Below the pieces are notes generated by a model, which was not told the DNA's origin, did not search any database, and was given only the letters and a program-made list of their open reading frames with translations. A stretch of DNA of 14,241 bases from contig JACQRF010000027.1 of the NCBI GenBank assembly GCA_016206635.1, forward strand, positions 1-14,241. Direction: 5' to 3'. The position numbers and the translations under genes were made by a program. Of this stretch, positions 13,471 through 14,241 are shown in pieces. The stretch is from Candidatus Omnitrophota bacterium. GTDB lineage: Bacteria; Omnitrophota; Gorgyraeia; 1-14-0-20-64-10; JACQQZ01. The number at the start of each line of letters is the position of its first letter. The stretch's first letter is position 1.

Positions 13471-13950
13471 TTACGCGAAGACCTCGGCGGTGCGGCCATC
13501 GGCGGACCAGCGGATCTCGCGGATGGCGCTGACGGGGTGGCCCAGCGCCTGCAGGTACCACAGGAAGAAGGCCTCCGCCGTCTCGAACGTCTGGACCACC
13601 ACGTCCCAACGGGCCACGGGAACCGTGAACTCCACGCGGGCGATCCCGGCATTGGTCGGGTCGTTCCCATCATACGCGACCAGCGAACCGGCCGGCACCT
13701 GCGAGAGATCCTGCGGAGGGCGTACGATCTGATCCGGCCTGGCCCCAAGACGGGCCAACGTTTGGACGAGAACCCCTTCCGCCGCCTTGGTCGCATACAC
13801 GCGGCTGAAATCCACGACGACCGACTGGCCCGACTCCTCGAGGCCGGTGAGGACGGACGCTGGGCGCGAGGGGCTTACCGGTGCTTGAGGAGCCGTCGGA
13901 TCTCGTCGTGGTTGCCCACCAAGAGAAACTCGACCGCATCGCCAGTCCAT
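13471..13950 (-). CDS. Small GLEE-motif protein of unknown function
   Basis: I do not recognise this protein. The frame opens at ATG 13950 inside the toxin gene, overlapping it by 76 bases, and has no clear ribosome-binding site. There is no other ATG, GTG or TTG until a GTG after the motif, and an in-frame stop lies a few codons upstream of the ATG. The first 33 residues, up to VLTGLEE, are therefore doubtful and have no signal peptide. After the LTGLEE motif the sequence looks like an ordinary folded domain: VVVDFSRVYATKA, LVAYDGNDPTNAGIARVEFTVPV, QTFETAEAFFLWYLQALG and EIRWSADGRTAEVF. It could be a fragment of a longer GLEE-containing protein or a gene translated only by coupling to the toxin. 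A terminator follows it. Confidence 0.6.
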   Translation of the reverse strand: MDWRCGRVSLGGQPRRDPTAPQAPVSPSRPASVLTGLEESGQSVVVDFSRVYATKAAEGVLVQTLARLGARPDQIVRPPQDLSQVPAGSLVAYDGNDPTNAGIARVEFTVPVARWDVVVQTFETAEAFFLWYLQALGHPVSAIREIRWSADGRTAEVFA

Positions 13951-14150
13951 CGAAAGAGGACCCGGTCATCCAATCCGGCTCGGATCTCCCAGACGTTCGG
14001 CTTTAGCGACTTTAGACCGATTCCGTAGGGGCGCTGGCGCTGCGCATAGAGCACCGCCAACTGCTGAATCGCCCGGTCCACGCGCTTCCGGCGGGACGGA
14101 TCCAACTCCTGATACGCCCGCTTGAACGCCGCGGTGCGGAAATACCGCAT
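13875..14150 (-). CDS. RelE/ParE-family toxin
   Basis: A 91-residue protein of the RelE/ParE superfamily, whose members are ribosome-dependent mRNA interferases or gyrase poisons. The pattern fits: an N-terminal MRYFRTAAFKRAYQELD, a helix DRAIQQLAVLYAQ, LKSLKPNVWEIRAGLDDRVLF with the conserved W-E-I-R strand, and a final FLLVGNHDEIRRLLK. The GNHDEIRR end is a recurring form in this superfamily. It follows the preceding reading frame by a TGATG overlap, the normal arrangement for an antitoxin-toxin pair. I cannot tell which target class it has. Confidence 0.85.
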   Translation of the reverse strand: MRYFRTAAFKRAYQELDPSRRKRVDRAIQQLAVLYAQRQRPYGIGLKSLKPNVWEIRAGLDDRVLFRWTGDAVEFLLVGNHDEIRRLLKHR

Positions 14151-14241
14151 CAGCGGCTGTTGAGGTCCTTCATCAGCGCGCCCACGGACGAGAAGCTTTT
14201 GCCGCCGGACTCCTTGGTCAGCTTCAACAACTTCCGTAGAT
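14150..14241 (-). CDS. C-terminal end of a probable antitoxin (cut by the window edge)
   Basis: The frame running off the window end reads KLLKLTKESGGKSFSSVGAL and then MKDLNSR, ending in TGA that overlaps the toxin ATG by one base (TGATG). The small charged C-terminal tail and coupling to a RelE/ParE toxin suggest the cognate antitoxin. The visible 30 residues do not allow a family call. Confidence 0.55.
   Translation of the reverse strand, partial: LRKLLKLTKESGGKSFSSVGALMKDLNSR

Noticed and set aside
1..14241. tRNA or rRNA genes
   Set aside because: I found no cloverleaf with conserved T-loop sequence and no rRNA-like stretch on either strand by eye.

Overview
The window looks like chromosomal DNA from a GC-rich Gram-negative bacterium. 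It encodes a TonB-dependent outer-membrane receptor and an LpxL-type acyltransferase. Two proteins carry a recurring GLEE peptide, once just after an 'AFA-LR' signal-peptide junction. This reminds me of uncultivated Omnitrophota-like genomes, but that is memory and not a search. Every gene I can support lies on the minus strand, so transcription runs from high to low coordinates.

Layout in transcription order. (1) 14241-13471: the end of a probable antitoxin, a RelE/ParE-type toxin and a small GLEE-motif ORF, closed by a hairpin terminator. (2) 13381-5184: a tightly packed run of ten genes: hicB, hicA, NAD-type isocitrate dehydrogenase, dihydrolipoyl dehydrogenase, lipoyl synthase, an AlaC-like aminotransferase, an MGDG-synthase/UgtP-like glycosyltransferase, an LpxL-like acyltransferase, a GT2 glycosyltransferase and a YacP-like NYN nuclease. 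Five of its nine junctions are 4-nt start/stop overlaps, so it is probably one operon joining central carbon metabolism and lipoate synthesis to envelope glycolipid and lipid A work. (3) 5137-4513: a vapBC toxin-antitoxin pair with its own consensus promoter lying over the last codons of the nuclease gene. (4) 4408-2447: a secreted 653-residue protein with four GLEG/GLEE motifs, ended by a perfect 30-nt palindromic terminator. (5) 2410-119: a promoter, a cobalamin riboswitch, a hairpin that hides the ribosome-binding site, and the BtuB-like vitamin B12 receptor.

The most unusual signal is a set of long inverted repeats lying in frame inside or at the edges of the operon's genes: the NYN nuclease, lipA, lpd and icd. 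Two of them, 6.5 kb apart, share a 27-nt core with the same stem, the same central A.A mismatch and one compensatory base-pair change (C-G against A-T). They therefore look like members of one structured, protein-coding palindromic repeat family. A different hairpin, resembling a widespread short repeat, sits next to one copy between icd and lpd. The second unusual signal is the GLEE peptide, shared by two otherwise unrecognised proteins at opposite ends of the window.
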